From Devosia sp. RR2S18 (GTDB taxonomy: Bacteria; Pseudomonadota; Alphaproteobacteria; Rhizobiales; Devosiaceae), in assembly GCF_030177755.1 (NCBI RefSeq), contig NZ_CP126539.1, positions 451,001 to 515,000 on the forward strand: DNA of 64,000 nucleotides, read 5' to 3'. Positions within the stretch are counted from its first letter, which is position 1, and the number at the start of each line of letters is the position of its first letter. The notes beneath the pieces were generated by a model that did not search any database, was not told where the DNA came from, and worked only from the letters and a program-made list of their open reading frames with translations. Made by a program: the position numbers and the translations under genes. Positions 26,823 to 35,501 of this stretch are shown piece by piece.

Positions 26823-27116
26823 TCAGCCCACCCGGCCGGGCAGTTCGTAAGGCCCGTCGGGGGGTAGCACTTCGATCGCCAGCGCGTGGACGCGGTCCTT
26901 GAGTTCGGCATCGAGCACGTCCATGACGGCCCGGTGTTGCGCCACGCGGCTGAGCCCGTCAAAATGACGGGTCGCGATTCTGACACGAAAATGGGTTTCG
27001 CCACCTTCCCGCCATCCGGCGTGGCCACGATGCTTGTTCGATTCATCGACAACATCGAGGAAAACGGGAGCGAATTTCTCGGTGAGCTTGGCGGCGATGG
27101 TGTCTTTCTGAGACAT
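26823..27116 (-). CDS. BolA family protein
   Basis: A 97-residue protein. The family pattern is FAPVFLDVVDESNKHRGH, a GGETHFRV(R)I strand, and FDGLSRVAQHRAVMDVLDAEL with HALAIEVLPP at the end. BolA proteins bind monothiol glutaredoxins in Fe-S trafficking; some act in morphology or transcription. ATG 27116 follows AGGAGCCTGCTG-like purines and gives the usual length. A longer start at 27146 adds 10 residues. Divergent from the J-domain gene with a 43-base gap. Confidence 0.92.
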   Translation of the reverse strand: MSQKDTIAAKLTEKFAPVFLDVVDESNKHRGHAGWREGGETHFRVRIATRHFDGLSRVAQHRAVMDVLDAELKDRVHALAIEVLPPDGPYELPGRVG

Positions 27117-27159
27117 CAGCAGGCTCCTGTTTTGGGTTAACGGCACTTACTAGGCGAGA

Positions 27160-27789
27160 ATGAAACAGCAATCCAAGCTCTTTGAGTCCATTCGCATCAA
27201 GCCGCGTCGGGAAGAAAAGCCCGTCCGCGTGGAGCAGATCTGCGACTGGGAAGGCTGCGAGGAGCCGGGCGAGTACAAGGCGCCCAAGGGCAATCGCGCC
27301 GAGGGTCAGTACCACCATTTCTGCCTCGAGCATGTTCGGCACTACAACACCGCCTTCAACTTCTTTGCCGGCATGGAGAAGGATGAATTGGAGGAAGCCC
27401 TCCACACCCCGCCCAAGCCCGAGGCGCGGCCGAGCTTTGCCAATGGGCAGGCCGGATTGCACACCTCCCGCACGGCGCGAACGGCGGGCGTGCGCCCGGG
27501 CGACAAATATGGCGATCCTTTCGGTGTCTTTGCACGCTATCGCCACCGCCAGAGCCAGCAACCTGCCGCCGAACGCGTGCGGCCGCTCCATGAACAGGAC
27601 CGGCGGGCACTCGAGACGCTGGGAATTATCGGCCAGGCCAAGTCCGACGAGATCAAGCGGGCCTATAAGACTCTGGTGAAGCTCCACCATCCCGACGCCA
27701 ATGGCGGCAACAAGGCCTCAGAAGAACGCCTGCGCGCCATCATCGCCGCCTATTCCCACCTCAAGAAAACCGGGTTCGTCGCCAAGTAG
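27160..27789 (+). CDS. J-domain-containing protein with N-terminal Cys/His cluster
   Basis: A 209-residue protein. The C-terminal 65 residues are a J domain (LETLGIIGQAKSDEIKRAYK, LVKLHHPDANGG with the HPD tripeptide), which stimulates DnaK-type chaperones. The N-terminal 70 residues hold ICDWEGCEEPGEYKAPKG and YHHFCLEHVRHYN, spaced Cys/His residues that may bind zinc. This form beside bolA is a conserved alphaproteobacterial J-protein type. It is not canonical DnaJ: no Gly/Phe linker or CxxCxGxG repeats. The partner is unknown. Confidence 0.88.
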   Translation: MKQQSKLFESIRIKPRREEKPVRVEQICDWEGCEEPGEYKAPKGNRAEGQYHHFCLEHVRHYNTAFNFFAGMEKDELEEALHTPPKPEARPSFANGQAGLHTSRTARTAGVRPGDKYGDPFGVFARYRHRQSQQPAAERVRPLHEQDRRALETLGIIGQAKSDEIKRAYKTLVKLHHPDANGGNKASEERLRAIIAAYSHLKKTGFVAK

Positions 27790-27885
27790 GCAGCCGTGCC
27801 GGTGGCTAGAGTCGCCGTCACAATGCTGCTATAAGCGCCCGTCTTTCTGCCCGTCCCGCCTCGATTTTCTCGCCGAGAGTATGCC

Positions 27886-28869
27886 ATGACCGAGTTCTCC
27901 AACCTGCCCGACACCGAGTACAATGCACGGGAGCTGTTCGGCATCGACACCGATCTGGTGGTGAAGGGCTATAAGGAAGCCAATAGCCACGTACCGCCGA
28001 TCGACCCGGATTATTTGTTCGACCGCAACACCACGCTGGCGATCCTGGCAGGCTTCGCCTTTAATCGCCGCGTCATGGTGCAGGGCTATCACGGCACCGG
28101 CAAATCCACCCATATCGAGCAGGTCGCCGCCCGGCTGAACTGGCCGCTGGTCCGCGTCAATCTCGATAGCCACGTGTCGCGTATCGATCTCGTGGGCAAG
28201 GACGCCATCGTGCTCAAGGATGGCAAGCAGGTCACCGAATTCCGCGACGGCATTCTGCCCTGGGCCGTGCAGAACAATGTCGCGATCGTCTTCGACGAAT
28301 ATGACGCTGGGCGTCCCGACGTGATGTTCGTGATCCAGCGCGTGCTGGAAGTTGCGGGACGGCTGACGCTGCTCGACCAGAACCGCGTCATCACGCCGCA
28401 CCCTGCATTCCGCCTGTTCGCCACCACCAACACGATCGGCCTTGGTGACACGTCCGGGCTCTATCACGGCACCCAGCAGATCAACCAGGGCCAGATGGAC
28501 CGCTGGAGCCTGGTGGTGACGCTCAACTACCTGCCGCACGACAAGGAAGTTGGCATCGTGCTGGCCAAGAACAAGTTCTATGGCGAGACCGAAAAGGGCA
28601 AGAAGCTCGTCGGCAATATGGTGCGGTTGGCCGATCTGACCCGCCAGGCCTTCATCAATGGCGATCTCTCCACGGTGATGTCGCCACGCTCGGTGATCAC
28701 CTGGGCCGAGAATGCGCAGATCTTCGGTGGCGATGTGGGCTTTGCCTTCCGCCTGACCTTCCTCAACAAATGCGATGAGCTGGAACGTCCGGTTGTGGCC
28801 GAGTTCTACCAGCGCGTGTTCGGGGAAGATCTGCCGGAATCCTCGGCCAATCTGGCCGTGACGGCGTAG
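27886..28869 (+). CDS. cobS: Cobaltochelatase subunit CobS
   Basis: A 327-residue AAA+ ATPase of the aerobic cobaltochelatase (CobN-CobS-CobT), which inserts cobalt into hydrogenobyrinic acid a,c-diamide. Walker A is GYHGTGKST (67-75), Walker B is [15 protein letters not shown], and family stretches [24 protein letters not shown] [12 protein letters not shown] and [13 protein letters not shown] are present. Full length. The CobN subunit is not in the window. cobT follows after 140 bases. Confidence 0.95.
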   Translation: MTEFSNLPDTEYNARELFGIDTDLVVKGYKEANSHVPPIDPDYLFDRNTTLAILAGFAFNRRVMVQGYHGTGKSTHIEQVAARLNWPLVRVNLDSHVSRIDLVGKDAIVLKDGKQVTEFRDGILPWAVQNNVAIVFDEYDAGRPDVMFVIQRVLEVAGRLTLLDQNRVITPHPAFRLFATTNTIGLGDTSGLYHGTQQINQGQMDRWSLVVTLNYLPHDKEVGIVLAKNKFYGETEKGKKLVGNMVRLADLTRQAFINGDLSTVMSPRSVITWAENAQIFGGDVGFAFRLTFLNKCDELERPVVAEFYQRVFGEDLPESSANLAVTA

Positions 28870-28884
28870 GGCAGTTTCGGGCTG

Positions 28885-28964
28885 CGTCATCCCTGCGCGA
28901 GCGGGGGCCTCCGTTTCCGGACCGCTTTTGCAAACAGAGGTTCCCGCGTTTTGCGGGAATGACG
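28885..28964. repeat. Inverted pair of palindromic intergenic repeats between cobS and cobT
   Basis: Two copies face each other: CGTCATCCCTGCGCGAGCGG (from 28885) and, in the other orientation, AGAGGTTCCCGCG and GCGGGAATGACG (about 28935-28964). Each copy has its own hairpin potential and together they can form one long stem. A third copy is at 58532-58562. Confidence 0.7.
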
Positions 28965-29009
28965 CCGAGATGGACGACTGCGTCGGCGTCCGCAGAATGG
29001 ATTGATTTG

Positions 29010-30899
29010 ATGGCACAACCTCCGCGCAGCAAAGCCAACAAGCCCGACCAGACCCTGGCCTTCAAATCTGCCATGGGAGCGACGGTGCGCGCCATCGGGG
29101 GCAAGGCGGATCTCGAAGTCAGCTTCACCTCGGACCGGCCGCTGCTGACCTCTGACAAGGCGCGGCTCGCCAATTTGCCGCGCCTGCCCACGCGGCGGGA
29201 TATCGCCATTGCCCGCGGGCAGGGCGACGCCATGGCCATGCGGCTGGCCAGCCATGACCCCGACACGCATCGCAAGCGCTCGCCGATGGACCCCATGGCT
29301 CGGGCAGCGTTCGATGCCTTGGAGCAGGCGCGCGTCGAGGCGCTGGGCTGTGTGCGCATGCCGGGCATGGCGGGCAATATCGGAGAGATGCTGGAGGACC
29401 GGCTGTTCCGCGCCAATTTTGCCGAGGTGAGCGCCAAGGACGATGCACCCATTGCCGAAGCCTTGGGCTTGATGTTGCGCGAGAAGCTGGCCGGTGTACC
29501 GGTGCCTCCGTCGGGGCATGCGCTGGTGGAGCTGTGGCGCAACGAGATCGAGCAGAAGGGCGGCAAGTCGCTCGATAGCCTCCTTGATCTCTATGAAAAC
29601 CAGGAGCAGTTCAGCCGCGCGGCCAAGGCGCTGCTGCGCGACCTCAACCTCGTGCCTGAGAGCGAGATGGACGATCCATCGAGCGCGGACGAGGAGAATG
29701 CCGAAAATCAAGAGCCCGAAGAGGGCGAGAACTCCGACCAGGCGCCTGAGCCGGGCGAGGGCGAGAACGACTCCCAGGACACCAGCGAAGACCAGCAGGC
29801 CGGCGAGAGCGAAGAGACGGGCGACGTCGAAGGCATCGAGTCCGATATGGCCGAGACCGACGACGATGCGGCGGCCGAAGCGGGGGAAGATGCCCCCATG
29901 CCGCCGCCCGCCAAGGATGGTGGCACGGAGCTCTCCAACCAGTTCAACTACAAGGTCTTCACTCAGAAATTCGATGAGATCGTCAAGGCGGCCGAGCTGT
30001 GCCCGCCCGACGAGCTCGACCAGTTGCGGGCGCTGCTCGATAAGCAGCTTGAGAGCCTTGCCGGGGCGGTGGCGCGACTGGCCAACAAGCTGCAGCGGCG
30101 GCTGATGGCCAAGCAGAACCGGAGCTGGCAGTTCGACCTCGAAGAGGGCCTGCTCGATACGGCGCGGCTGACGCGCGTCGTTACGGACCCGATGCAGGCG
30201 CTGAGCTTCAAGGTCGAGAACGATACCGATTTCCGCGACACCGTGGTGACGCTGCTGATCGACAATTCGGGCTCGATGCGCGGCCGGCCGATCACCATTG
30301 CGGCAATCTGCGGGGACATTCTGGCGCGCACGCTCGAGCGGTGCGGCGTCAAGGTGGAGATCCTGGGGTTCACCACAAGGGCCTGGAAGGGCGGCAAGTC
30401 GCGCGAGGCGTGGCTGGAGGCCAATCGTCCGGCCAATCCGGGGCGGGTCAACGACATCCGCCACATCATCTACAAGGCAGCCGACGAGCCCTGGCGGCAT
30501 GCGCGGCGCAACCTTGGCCTGATGATGCGCGAGGGGCTGCTCAAGGAGAATATCGACGGCGAGGCGCTGGAATGGGCGCGCAAGCGGTTGATGGCGCGGC
30601 CGGAAGCCCGGCGCATCCTGATGGTGATCTCGGACGGCGCGCCGGTCGACGACTCCACCCAGTCGGTCAATGCGGGCAATTATCTCGAAGCCCATCTGCG
30701 GCAGGTGATCGAGGATATCGAGACACGCTCGCCCATCCAGCTGGTGGCCGTGGGCATCGGGCACGACGTGACGCGCTATTATCGGCGCGCGGTGACGCTG
30801 CTCGATGCCGAGGAACTGGCGGGAGCACTGACCGACGAGTTGGCAGCTTTGTTCGATGAAGAACTGCCGGCGCAAGTCCGGCGACGCGGGCGCCGATGA
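29010..30899 (+). CDS. cobT: Cobaltochelatase subunit CobT
   Basis: A 629-residue partner of CobS. The N-terminal domain is followed by a long acidic linker (about 215-310, [14 protein letters not shown] and similar) and a C-terminal von Willebrand A/integrin-I-like domain with the MIDAS motif DNSGSM (418-423) and [10 protein letters not shown]. CobS and CobT form the ATPase complex that activates CobN, as in magnesium chelatase. I start at ATG 29010; 17 more codons upstream lie in the repeat region. The stop overlaps the next ATG by 4 bases. Confidence 0.95.
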   Translation: MAQPPRSKANKPDQTLAFKSAMGATVRAIGGKADLEVSFTSDRPLLTSDKARLANLPRLPTRRDIAIARGQGDAMAMRLASHDPDTHRKRSPMDPMARAAFDALEQARVEALGCVRMPGMAGNIGEMLEDRLFRANFAEVSAKDDAPIAEALGLMLREKLAGVPVPPSGHALVELWRNEIEQKGGKSLDSLLDLYENQEQFSRAAKALLRDLNLVPESEMDDPSSADEENAENQEPEEGENSDQAPEPGEGENDSQDTSEDQQAGESEETGDVEGIESDMAETDDDAAAEAGEDAPMPPPAKDGGTELSNQFNYKVFTQKFDEIVKAAELCPPDELDQLRALLDKQLESLAGAVARLANKLQRRLMAKQNRSWQFDLEEGLLDTARLTRVVTDPMQALSFKVENDTDFRDTVVTLLIDNSGSMRGRPITIAAICGDILARTLERCGVKVEILGFTTRAWKGGKSREAWLEANRPANPGRVNDIRHIIYKAADEPWRHARRNLGLMMREGLLKENIDGEALEWARKRLMARPEARRILMVISDGAPVDDSTQSVNAGNYLEAHLRQVIEDIETRSPIQLVAVGIGHDVTRYYRRAVTLLDAEELAGALTDELAALFDEELPAQVRRRGRR

Positions 30900-31894
30900 G
30901 GCGGGTTGCGGCAACGCTCGCGGTCTGGTTGCTGGCTGGGATAGCCCAGGCCCAGCCAGTGCCGGTGAGTGTGACTGCCGCGCCCATCGACACCTTCAAG
31001 GACGTGCCGGTCGGTGGGCAGGTAGATGGCCTCATCTGGCGGGGTGGGGTATCGCTCACCAGCCAGCAGGACACTTTTGGGGGTCTTTCCGGCCTCGCGG
31101 TCACGGGGCCGCACCAGCAGGTGGTGTTCGTTACCGATCGCGGCAGTTTCATCTCCGGCCAGCTGGCCTATGACGACCAAGCGCGCCTGTTCGGTTTCAT
31201 CGGGGTGACGGCCGAGGCGCTGCAGAACTCACGCGGGGAGGTGCTGCCGCGCCAATATGCGCGGGACGCCGAGTCGGTCGACACCATCTACCGGAACGGC
31301 GAACCGATTGCGGTGCGAGTGGGATTCGAGCATTTGACTCGCGTGGCCGATTTCGCGCTGGTTGATGGGATCCCCGGTGGCGCGGCGCGCGAGGTGAGCA
31401 TCCCCGATTGGCTCACCAATCTTCGCACCAATCAATCGCTGGAATCGCTGTGCATTGCGCCCCCGGCCTCACCCATAGCCGGATCGACGCTGCTGCTGAC
31501 CGAAGATGCCCGTGACGAGGCGGGCAACCAGCGCGGCTGGTTCCTGGGGCAGAACGATGTGGGGCCGGTGAGCTATCGCAGCAGCAATCGCCTGGTGCCG
31601 ACCGATTGCGCCTTCTTGCCCAATGGGGACCTGTTGGTGCTGGAACGTGGCGTGTCGCTCTTGACCTTTCTGATGGCGGTGCGGCGGGTTCCAGCGGCGG
31701 AGGTGCGGCCGGGCAATGTCATGGTAGGCGAAGTGCTGCTCGAGGCGCAGGGTGGCGACGTCGACAACATGGAAGCGCTTGCCGTGCACAGTGCGCCGGA
31801 CGGGGAAACGCGCATCCTTGTCGGCTCGGACAACAATTTCAACGATTGGCAGCGGACATTGCTGCTGGAGTTCGCGCTGCCCACTACGCCTTAG
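30896..31894 (+). CDS. Esterase-like activity of phytase family protein (exported)
   Basis: A 332-residue periplasmic protein. Signal peptide [17 protein letters not shown]. It has the family beta-propeller features: [67 protein letters not shown] and a C-terminal DNMEALAVH...[12 protein letters not shown]. The ATG lies inside the cobT stop (ATGA), so it is translated with cobT although no link to cobalamin is known. Substrate unknown. Confidence 0.85.
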   Translation: MRRVAATLAVWLLAGIAQAQPVPVSVTAAPIDTFKDVPVGGQVDGLIWRGGVSLTSQQDTFGGLSGLAVTGPHQQVVFVTDRGSFISGQLAYDDQARLFGFIGVTAEALQNSRGEVLPRQYARDAESVDTIYRNGEPIAVRVGFEHLTRVADFALVDGIPGGAAREVSIPDWLTNLRTNQSLESLCIAPPASPIAGSTLLLTEDARDEAGNQRGWFLGQNDVGPVSYRSSNRLVPTDCAFLPNGDLLVLERGVSLLTFLMAVRRVPAAEVRPGNVMVGEVLLEAQGGDVDNMEALAVHSAPDGETRILVGSDNNFNDWQRTLLLEFALPTTP

Positions 31895-31908
31895 GTCCTG
31901 ATGGGGCG

Positions 31909-31930
31909 GCCGCCCTCGCGGGAGGGCGGC
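31909..31930. terminator. GC-rich hairpin between convergent genes
   Basis: GCCGCCCT and AGGGCGGC pair perfectly with a 6-base loop between the stops of the convergent phytase-like and transporter genes. No clear T-run follows on either strand, so it may be a weak bidirectional terminator. Confidence 0.45.
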
Positions 31931-31944
31931 TCATTTGGGCGGGC

Positions 31945-32580
31945 TTACGCCGCCACCGGCATGCGGCGCAGCACCAGATCGCGAACGGTCTTGTAGGGGG
32001 CGAGCAGCAGGACCGCCAGGACCAGCTTGACCAAGAAGTCACCCAGAGCGAGGGATTGCCACAGCTCCACCTCCGGGCCGATGCCGAGCAGCGGCGCGGG
32101 GAAGGCCAGCGAGGAATCCTCCATGCCGAACAGGGCGTCGATACCGGCAAAGGCTGGCGCCATGGCCAGACCGAAGAAGATGACAGTGTCGAGTGCCGAA
32201 CTCACCAGCGAGGAGAACATCGGCGGCTGCCACCAGGCGCCGTTGCGTAGGCGATGGAAGATCGAGATGTCGAGGAACTGGGCAACGAGAAACGCCGTGC
32301 CCGAAGCAATGGCGATGCGGGGCGTCGCGAGATAGATCGAGAGCACCACGGCCACGGCGAAGCCAGCGATCACCACAAGGCGGGCCTTGGCAGGGCCAAA
32401 GGCGCGATTGCTCAGATCGGTGACAAGGAAGGCGACGGGATAGGTGAAGGCGCCCCAGGTGAGGATGTCACCGAGATTGACACCGCCCAGCTGGGCGTCG
32501 ACGGGGAACTGGACCAGGAAATTGGACGCGGCAACGACCGCGACCATGGCGGCGACAGCCACCAGGAAACGAGCAAGCAT
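31945..32580 (-). CDS. Queuosine precursor transporter (YhhQ/VUT family)
   Basis: A 211-residue inner-membrane protein with six hydrophobic segments. Family signatures are NLGDILTWGAFTYPVAFLVTDLSNRAFG, ATPRIAIASGTAFLVAQFLDISIF, FSSLVSSALDTVIFF and LGDFLVKLVLAVLLLAPYK. The YhhQ family imports queuosine precursors (preQ0/preQ1 or queuine) for tRNA modification. No queuosine enzymes are nearby. It is downstream of rpmB, separated by a terminator. Confidence 0.92.
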   Translation of the reverse strand: MLARFLVAVAAMVAVVAASNFLVQFPVDAQLGGVNLGDILTWGAFTYPVAFLVTDLSNRAFGPAKARLVVIAGFAVAVVLSIYLATPRIAIASGTAFLVAQFLDISIFHRLRNGAWWQPPMFSSLVSSALDTVIFFGLAMAPAFAGIDALFGMEDSSLAFPAPLLGIGPEVELWQSLALGDFLVKLVLAVLLLAPYKTVRDLVLRRMPVAA

Positions 32581-32638
32581 CAGAATGCACCTCTATCGAT
32601 CCGCTGCCGGCATCAGACCGGGGCGGCTGAAGACGTTC

Positions 32639-32655
32639 TGCACCACCATGGTGCA
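32639..32655. repeat. Perfect 7-bp inverted repeat TGCACCA-CCA-TGGTGCA
   Basis: The arms at 32639-32645 and 32649-32655 are exact reverse complements around a CCA centre. They lie between the rpmB terminator and the transporter start and could be an operator for the transporter gene. No riboswitch fold is recognised here. Confidence 0.5.
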
Positions 32656-32691
32656 AAACAAAAGCCGCGCGGACGAAAGATCCACGCGGCT
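32654..32691 (-). terminator. Rho-independent terminator of rpmB
   Basis: On the minus strand AGCCGCGTGGA-TCTTTCG-TCCGCGCGGCT (11-bp stem, one G-U pair) is followed by TTTGTTTTG. It lies 23 bases after the rpmB stop. Confidence 0.88.
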
Positions 32692-32714
32692 AAACTTGTG
32701 GTGGGCCGGATCGC

Positions 32715-32999
32715 TTAGGACGCGAGAGCGGCGCGCACTTCCTTCTTGATGCCCAGGGCGAGCGGGGAGAGGTCCGCATCAGCCTGCTTGAGCAGGAAAG
32801 CGTCCAGGCCACCGCGGTGCTCGACGGTCCGCAGAGCCGCAGCGCACACGCGCAGCTTGACCGGGCGCTCGAGCGCCTCGGACAGGAGCGTCACGTTGAG
32901 CAGGTTGGGGAGGAACCGACGACGGGTACGGTTGAGGGCGTGGGAGACGTTGTTGCCAACCATCACACCCTTGCCGGTAAGTTCACAGCGACGTGCCAT
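32715..32999 (-). CDS. rpmB: 50S ribosomal protein L28
   Basis: A 94-residue ribosomal protein. The N-terminus [20 protein letters not shown] and the following [18 protein letters not shown] are the L28 hallmark, with the alphaproteobacterial C-terminal extension ([24 protein letters not shown]). Only one zinc-type Cys is kept. ATG 32999 is preceded by GGAAG. A longer frame upstream is not used because it would run through the leader. It has its own promoter and terminator. Confidence 0.96.
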   Translation of the reverse strand: MARRCELTGKGVMVGNNVSHALNRTRRRFLPNLLNVTLLSEALERPVKLRVCAAALRTVEHRGGLDAFLLKQADADLSPLALGIKKEVRAALAS

Positions 33000-33080
33000 T
33001 GGAAGATATCCTATTTGTGTAAAGGTCCTGCGTGGCGGGGACTCCCGCAACGGGCCTCATTTGTTGTGAAATCTGGCGCG

Positions 33081-33109
33081 TCTTTAGAGAAAAGGGGCGT
33101 TGCCGTCAA
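33081..33109 (-). promoter_or_regulatory. Predicted sigma-70 promoter of rpmB
   Basis: On the minus strand TTGACG (33109-33104), 17 bases, TAAAGA (33086-33081). Transcription would start near 33074, leaving a leader of about 75 bases before the rpmB ATG. Confidence 0.65.
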
Positions 33110-33206
33110 GGCAAAGCGGGCTCAAGAGGGCGCGAGCGCCTTGCACAGCAGGAGTCTGGCAGGCAGGTTCGAGCTGTTGTTTGATTCGACGCCGAGGTCC
33201 GAGCCC

Positions 33207-33989
33207 TTGCCGAGTTTTCGTTTTGCCCCGCTGGCTGCCTTGGCGCTGCTGGTCTCCAACCCCGCCCTGGCGCAGGACGTCGATGCCCGTGCAAGCTATG
33301 TCTTGACGCTGGGTGGCATCAACATCGCCGCCATGAACGTCGACCTGACCGATGATGGCGCGCGCTATCGGCTGGACCTTCGGGCCAATGTCGCTGGACT
33401 GGGCTCGATGGTGGCGAGCGGGACGGCGACGGCGCGCTCGGAAGGGCGCTCCTCTGGCGCCGTGCTGAGCGCGGATGAGTTCGGATTGCAGACCGTTGCG
33501 AGCGGGGAAACCTTCTCGATCGATGCGTCCTTTGCCGGCGGCAATGTTGCTGCCTTCAAGGTTGAGCCGCCGATCCTCGACAATTATGACCGGGTGCCGC
33601 TCGAGCGCCGCCACCTGACAGGGGTGGGCGATTTTATGTCTGCTTTCGTGCTCAAGGGGAACGCGCTCGACCGCAGTCTTTGCCAGCGCAAGACCAGCAT
33701 CTTCACCGGCGTCGAGCGCTTCAACATCTCGATGAGCTATGCCGGAGACGACCAGGCGACCTCGCCGCGGACCGGTTACCAGGGCCCCGTGGTGCTGTGC
33801 ACGGTCGACTATGATCCGGTGGCCGGGCATTTCACCACCTCCGAAATCACCAATTATCTTGCCGATAGCGACCGCATCATCATCTGGTATGCGCCACTCG
33901 GCGCTACCGGCTATTTTATCCCCTATCGCGTGCTGCTGGGCACCAATATGGGCGATCTCTCCATGGTGCTGACGGGAATGCAGTACTAG
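33207..33989 (+). CDS. DUF3108 domain-containing exported protein
   Basis: A 260-residue protein. DUF3108 is suggested by ASYVLTLGGINIAAMNVDL (the family YxVxxGGIxIA pattern), RYRLDLRANVAGLGSMV, LTGVGDFMSAFVL, DRSLCQRKTSIFTGVERF and QGPVVLCTVDYDPVAGHF. A signal peptide precedes it (LAALALLVSNPALAQ). I chose the TTG at 33207 because GAGGT lies 9 bases before it and the signal begins there; no ATG or GTG upstream in frame would be sensible. It is periplasmic. Function unknown. Confidence 0.8.
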   Translation: MPSFRFAPLAALALLVSNPALAQDVDARASYVLTLGGINIAAMNVDLTDDGARYRLDLRANVAGLGSMVASGTATARSEGRSSGAVLSADEFGLQTVASGETFSIDASFAGGNVAAFKVEPPILDNYDRVPLERRHLTGVGDFMSAFVLKGNALDRSLCQRKTSIFTGVERFNISMSYAGDDQATSPRTGYQGPVVLCTVDYDPVAGHFTTSEITNYLADSDRIIIWYAPLGATGYFIPYRVLLGTNMGDLSMVLTGMQY

Positions 33990-33992
33990 CGG

Positions 33993-35087
33993 CTATTTCT
34001 GCCGCGGCGCCTCGAGGTCGTTGCCTGGAATTTCATGCCCGGCGCGCCGCGCTAAAAGGGCATCGCGCAGGGTGCGGGCGGCATTGCGTACCTCCTCCTG
34101 CATTGCGAGATCCTTGTCGAGCGAGACATGGTTGGTGGCGTAAGGCTCCCAATAGCCGATATAGCGGTCGAGTTCGGCCAGGGGTCCAGCGGGCGCCATT
34201 TCCATGAATTTGAGCCAATCGGAGATGGAGCGCTGCACGTCCTTGGCGCCTTCCACATCACCATGGACGATGACCGAGAAGAGGCGGCCCTTGAGTTGGC
34301 GCGGGTAATCCCAGCCATCAAGCTCGATCTGCTTGGCCAAGTCGGCGTGTTTGCCCTGAGTGCGGGTGGGATCGGGATTACCGCCATCGGCACAGACCAG
34401 GCGGTCCATCATCGCCTTGAGAGGCGCTGAGACCTGATACCAGTTGACCGGCGAGACGATCAGCACGCCGTCGGCCTTGATCCACATAGGGTAGATCTCG
34501 TTCATCCAGTCCTGGCTCTGGCCCAGTGAGTAATTGGGGTAGCAGGAGCAGGGCCAGTGGCAGAGCGGGGCTGCGGTCGAAAAGCAGGATTTGCAGGGGT
34601 GAATGTTGCGCCCATACTCGGAAATGGTGCGCGAGAGATCGAGGATTTCGGTCTGGAAGCCAGCCTCCAGCAGCACTTCCTCGGCCAGCTTCACCAGCCG
34701 GAATGACTTGCTCATCTCGCCGGGGCAGGTGTGTTCGCTGCGCGCCGAACCGTTGATCAGCAGGATACGATAGGGGCGGTCACCCGTTTCGTAGTCGCGT
34801 TGTGCACGTTCCACCGCAGCCTTGGCGGCGACCCAATCCTCGGCAAGGTCATAGTCGGGATCGGCGTATCCAGGACCGGCTTTGACGGTGCGCGGCGCCT
34901 TGCGCTGGTGGGCATAGGCATCCCAGGCCGCCTCGGTGATCCGCTCCAATTCTGCCCCAAGCGTATCGAAGTTGGGGTCAATGAACTGGCTGCGGAAGCG
35001 CGCCTTGAACTCAGTCTCGTCCAGCCGCGGGCTGGGCATGCCCTTGCGCGGTTCGGGGGCAGGGGCGGCTTGCTGTTCTTGCTGCAT
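33993..35087 (-). CDS. Flavodoxin-like NAD(P)H-dependent oxidoreductase with N-terminal extension
   Basis: A 364-residue flavoprotein. The NADPH-dependent FMN-reductase-like domain starts at about residue 106 with YRILLINGSARSEHTCPGEMSKS (phosphate-binding loop) and continues with ADGVLIVSPVNWYQVSAPLKAMMDRLVCADGG and GRLFSVIVHGDVEGAKD. Five cysteines lie within 18 residues (165, 168, 176, 180, 182, CKSCFSTAAPLCHWPCSC), more than most FMN reductases, so it may hold a metal or cluster as in iron-sulfur flavoproteins. The first 105 residues are an uncharacterised helical extension. Its upstream region is duplicated (35155-35440). Confidence 0.82.
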   Translation of the reverse strand: MQQEQQAAPAPEPRKGMPSPRLDETEFKARFRSQFIDPNFDTLGAELERITEAAWDAYAHQRKAPRTVKAGPGYADPDYDLAEDWVAAKAAVERAQRDYETGDRPYRILLINGSARSEHTCPGEMSKSFRLVKLAEEVLLEAGFQTEILDLSRTISEYGRNIHPCKSCFSTAAPLCHWPCSCYPNYSLGQSQDWMNEIYPMWIKADGVLIVSPVNWYQVSAPLKAMMDRLVCADGGNPDPTRTQGKHADLAKQIELDGWDYPRQLKGRLFSVIVHGDVEGAKDVQRSISDWLKFMEMAPAGPLAELDRYIGYWEPYATNHVSLDKDLAMQEEVRNAARTLRDALLARRAGHEIPGNDLEAPRQK

Positions 35088-35154
35088 GTAAGTCTCCGTC
35101 CTCGGGGAATGGGCGACTTGCAGCGGCGGTTCCGTGTCTGTCCCAACCCAGGAC

Positions 35155-35440
35155 GGTCAATGGGTTTTTCGTTAGCGGGTGCGGTGGAGCGCGGCCTTTT
35201 GCCGAACGTGAAGTGTTAACGTGCACTGCAGCCGCATCTCGCAGGTGTAAAGCCCTCGTCAGGGAAGTGCCGATTCTGCTGAGAGTTAGGAGTTTGGCAA
35301 CGAAGCTGAACAGCTTGGTGGTCGCTAAGCTGTTCCATGAACGTGCTCTTGGTGGGGATGGCCGGTTCGCCCACCAGATGTGGTCTGGAACAAAGCCGGA
35401 CTCAGACCATCCTCGCGATTCTCCCCCTGTTCGTTCCTGC
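35155..35440. repeat. Duplicated upstream module, copy A
   Basis: Shares ordered blocks with copy B (35922-36218) in the same orientation: GGTCAA-GGGTTTTTCGTTA, then 114 bases from its start GCCGATTCTG, then TTTG-CAAC-AAG-TGAAC, GAACAAA-CCGGACTCA and CGATTC with CTGTT-CGTTCC. Distances between blocks are conserved to within about 10 bases. It is the leader of the minus-strand flavoprotein gene and also contains strong inverted repeats. Confidence 0.75.
35308..35335. repeat. 9-bp inverted repeat inside copy A
   Basis: GAACAGCTT (35308-35316) and AAGCTGTTC (35327-35335) are exact reverse complements with a 10-base loop. No equivalent was found in copy B. Confidence 0.6.
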
Positions 35441-35463
35441 TTTGGACCAAGACCGAACAGGGG
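35424..35463. repeat. 10-bp inverted repeat at the edge of copy A
   Basis: CCCCTGTTCG (35424-35433) and CGAACAGGGG (35454-35463) are exact reverse complements 20 bases apart, just beyond the end of the NTF2-like gene. This could be a terminator-like structure for that gene or an operator for the flavoprotein gene. Confidence 0.6.
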
Positions 35464-35501
35464 TGACGCCAGCGCGACCGAAGCGTCCCGCTCTGGGACA
35501 G

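Noticed and set aside
28887..30914. A 675-codon frame antisense to cobT
   Set aside because: cobT has the MIDAS motif and acidic linker and is on the plus strand. The minus frame has no domain signature.
32581..32714. preQ1 riboswitch in front of the transporter gene
   Set aside because: The short pseudoknot pattern and the A-rich tail of preQ1-I are absent. The space is taken by the rpmB terminator and a simple dyad.
32817..33206. N-terminal extension of the DUF3108 protein back to 32817
   Set aside because: It would be antisense to rpmB and pass through its promoter. The signal peptide begins at the TTG at 33207.
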